From: Nocardioidaceae bacterium | GTDB taxonomy: Bacteria; Actinomycetota; Actinomycetes; Propionibacteriales; Nocardioidaceae | DNA length: 40,155 nt | NCBI GenBank assembly: GCA_029266455.1 | Contig: JAQSWV010000025.1 | Span: 1 to 40,155, forward strand | Reading direction: 5' to 3' | In this document: piece after piece, positions 40,013-40,155 of the stretch | Layout of the letters: each line of letters begins with the position of its first letter | Numbering within the stretch: the first letter of the stretch is position 1 | Made by a program: the position numbers and the translations under genes | Notes under the pieces: model-generated | Databases searched by the model: none | Told to the model about the DNA's origin: nothing | Seen by the model: only the letters and a program-made list of their open reading frames with translations

Positions 40013-40155
40013 TCACTTCTGCCAGCCCTTGGGCAGGACGTAGAAGTCGTCCCAGCTGATCTTGCCCTTGAGGCAGTCGGTGCTGACGTTGGTTCCGGGG
40101 TAGCCCCCGGACTGTCCCTTCAGCTGGGTGGACGAGCCGGAGTTGTCGCCGATGT
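40013..40155 (-). CDS. C-terminus of an unidentified gene, cut by window edge
   Basis: The last 47 codons of a minus-strand gene: IGDNSGSSTQLKGQSGGYPG, TNVSTDCLKGKISWDDFYVL, PKGWQK, then TGA. The Gly/Ser/Asn-rich stretch with one Cys and the aromatic end look like an extracellular protein, but the family cannot be named from this fragment. Reading frame and codon usage are natural for this genome. Confidence 0.65.
   Translation of the reverse strand, partial: IGDNSGSSTQLKGQSGGYPGTNVSTDCLKGKISWDDFYVLPKGWQK

Noticed and set aside
1-40155. CRISPR arrays, insertion sequences, integrases, phage genes, biosynthetic megaenzymes
   Set aside because: No regularly spaced repeats, transposase or integrase motifs, or modular synthase domains were seen anywhere in the window.

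Overview
High-GC actinobacterial chromosome, judged from near-universal G/C at third codon positions, frequent GTG starts, a WhiB-family Fe-S protein, Ku with a lysine-rich tail, and the glnE/glnA2/nadE/panB and RNase H-phosphatase/zinc-ribbon/Nif3 blocks, which recall gene order in Streptomyces and Mycobacterium. I cannot name a genus.

Layout. Positions 1-6034 are loosely packed accessory DNA: a short unknown gene, a divergent MsrA-like protein, a frameshifted membrane-protein gene, a RibD/DHFR-like reductase, a VOC protein, a short YbjQ-like protein, and two secreted proteins (LamG-like and 'CTPGYWKNH' type). Positions 6035-13040 hold a minus-strand corrinoid-uptake operon. It starts with a cobalamin riboswitch, followed by two exported proteins sharing a four-cysteine transcobalamin-like domain (one also has an alpha/alpha-barrel region), then the T, fused A-A and S components of an ECF transporter. 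All five genes are joined by 4-bp start/stop overlaps. Positions 13039-15164 carry divergent ku and a stand-alone LigD-type polymerase (NHEJ). Positions 15279-19732 carry a FAD oxidoreductase/DUF1365/cyclopropane-fatty-acid-synthase operon facing a MerR regulator with a CarH-type B12-binding domain.

Positions 19875-28181 are core metabolism: WhiB3/WhiD-like protein, GlnE, a class I amidotransferase, GlnA2-type glutamine synthetase, NadE and PanB. Two tandem repeats lie in the intergenic gaps. Positions 28222-31806 hold a cytosolic BtuF-like protein with a 57-residue overlapping partner, methionine aminopeptidase, a TPR protein, a DUF1036 pair and RNase P RNA. Positions 31926-35824 carry YaaA and the RNase H-phosphatase / zinc ribbon / Nif3 operon, in which the zinc-ribbon gene appears to start with CTG. 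Positions 36018-39364 carry a membrane GGDEF-EAL protein converging on a two-gene operon: an S-adenosylmethionine-decarboxylase-like protein coupled to a LuxI-like/GNAT acyltransferase. The window ends in the 3' end of another gene.

Two themes stand out. Vitamin B12 appears three times (riboswitch-controlled uptake with extracellular transcobalamin-like binders, a CarH-like regulator, a BtuF-like protein). The SpeD-like/LuxI-like pair beside a c-di-GMP protein is the best candidate for an undescribed small-molecule pathway. All functional statements rest on reading motifs and gene context by eye; no database search was run.
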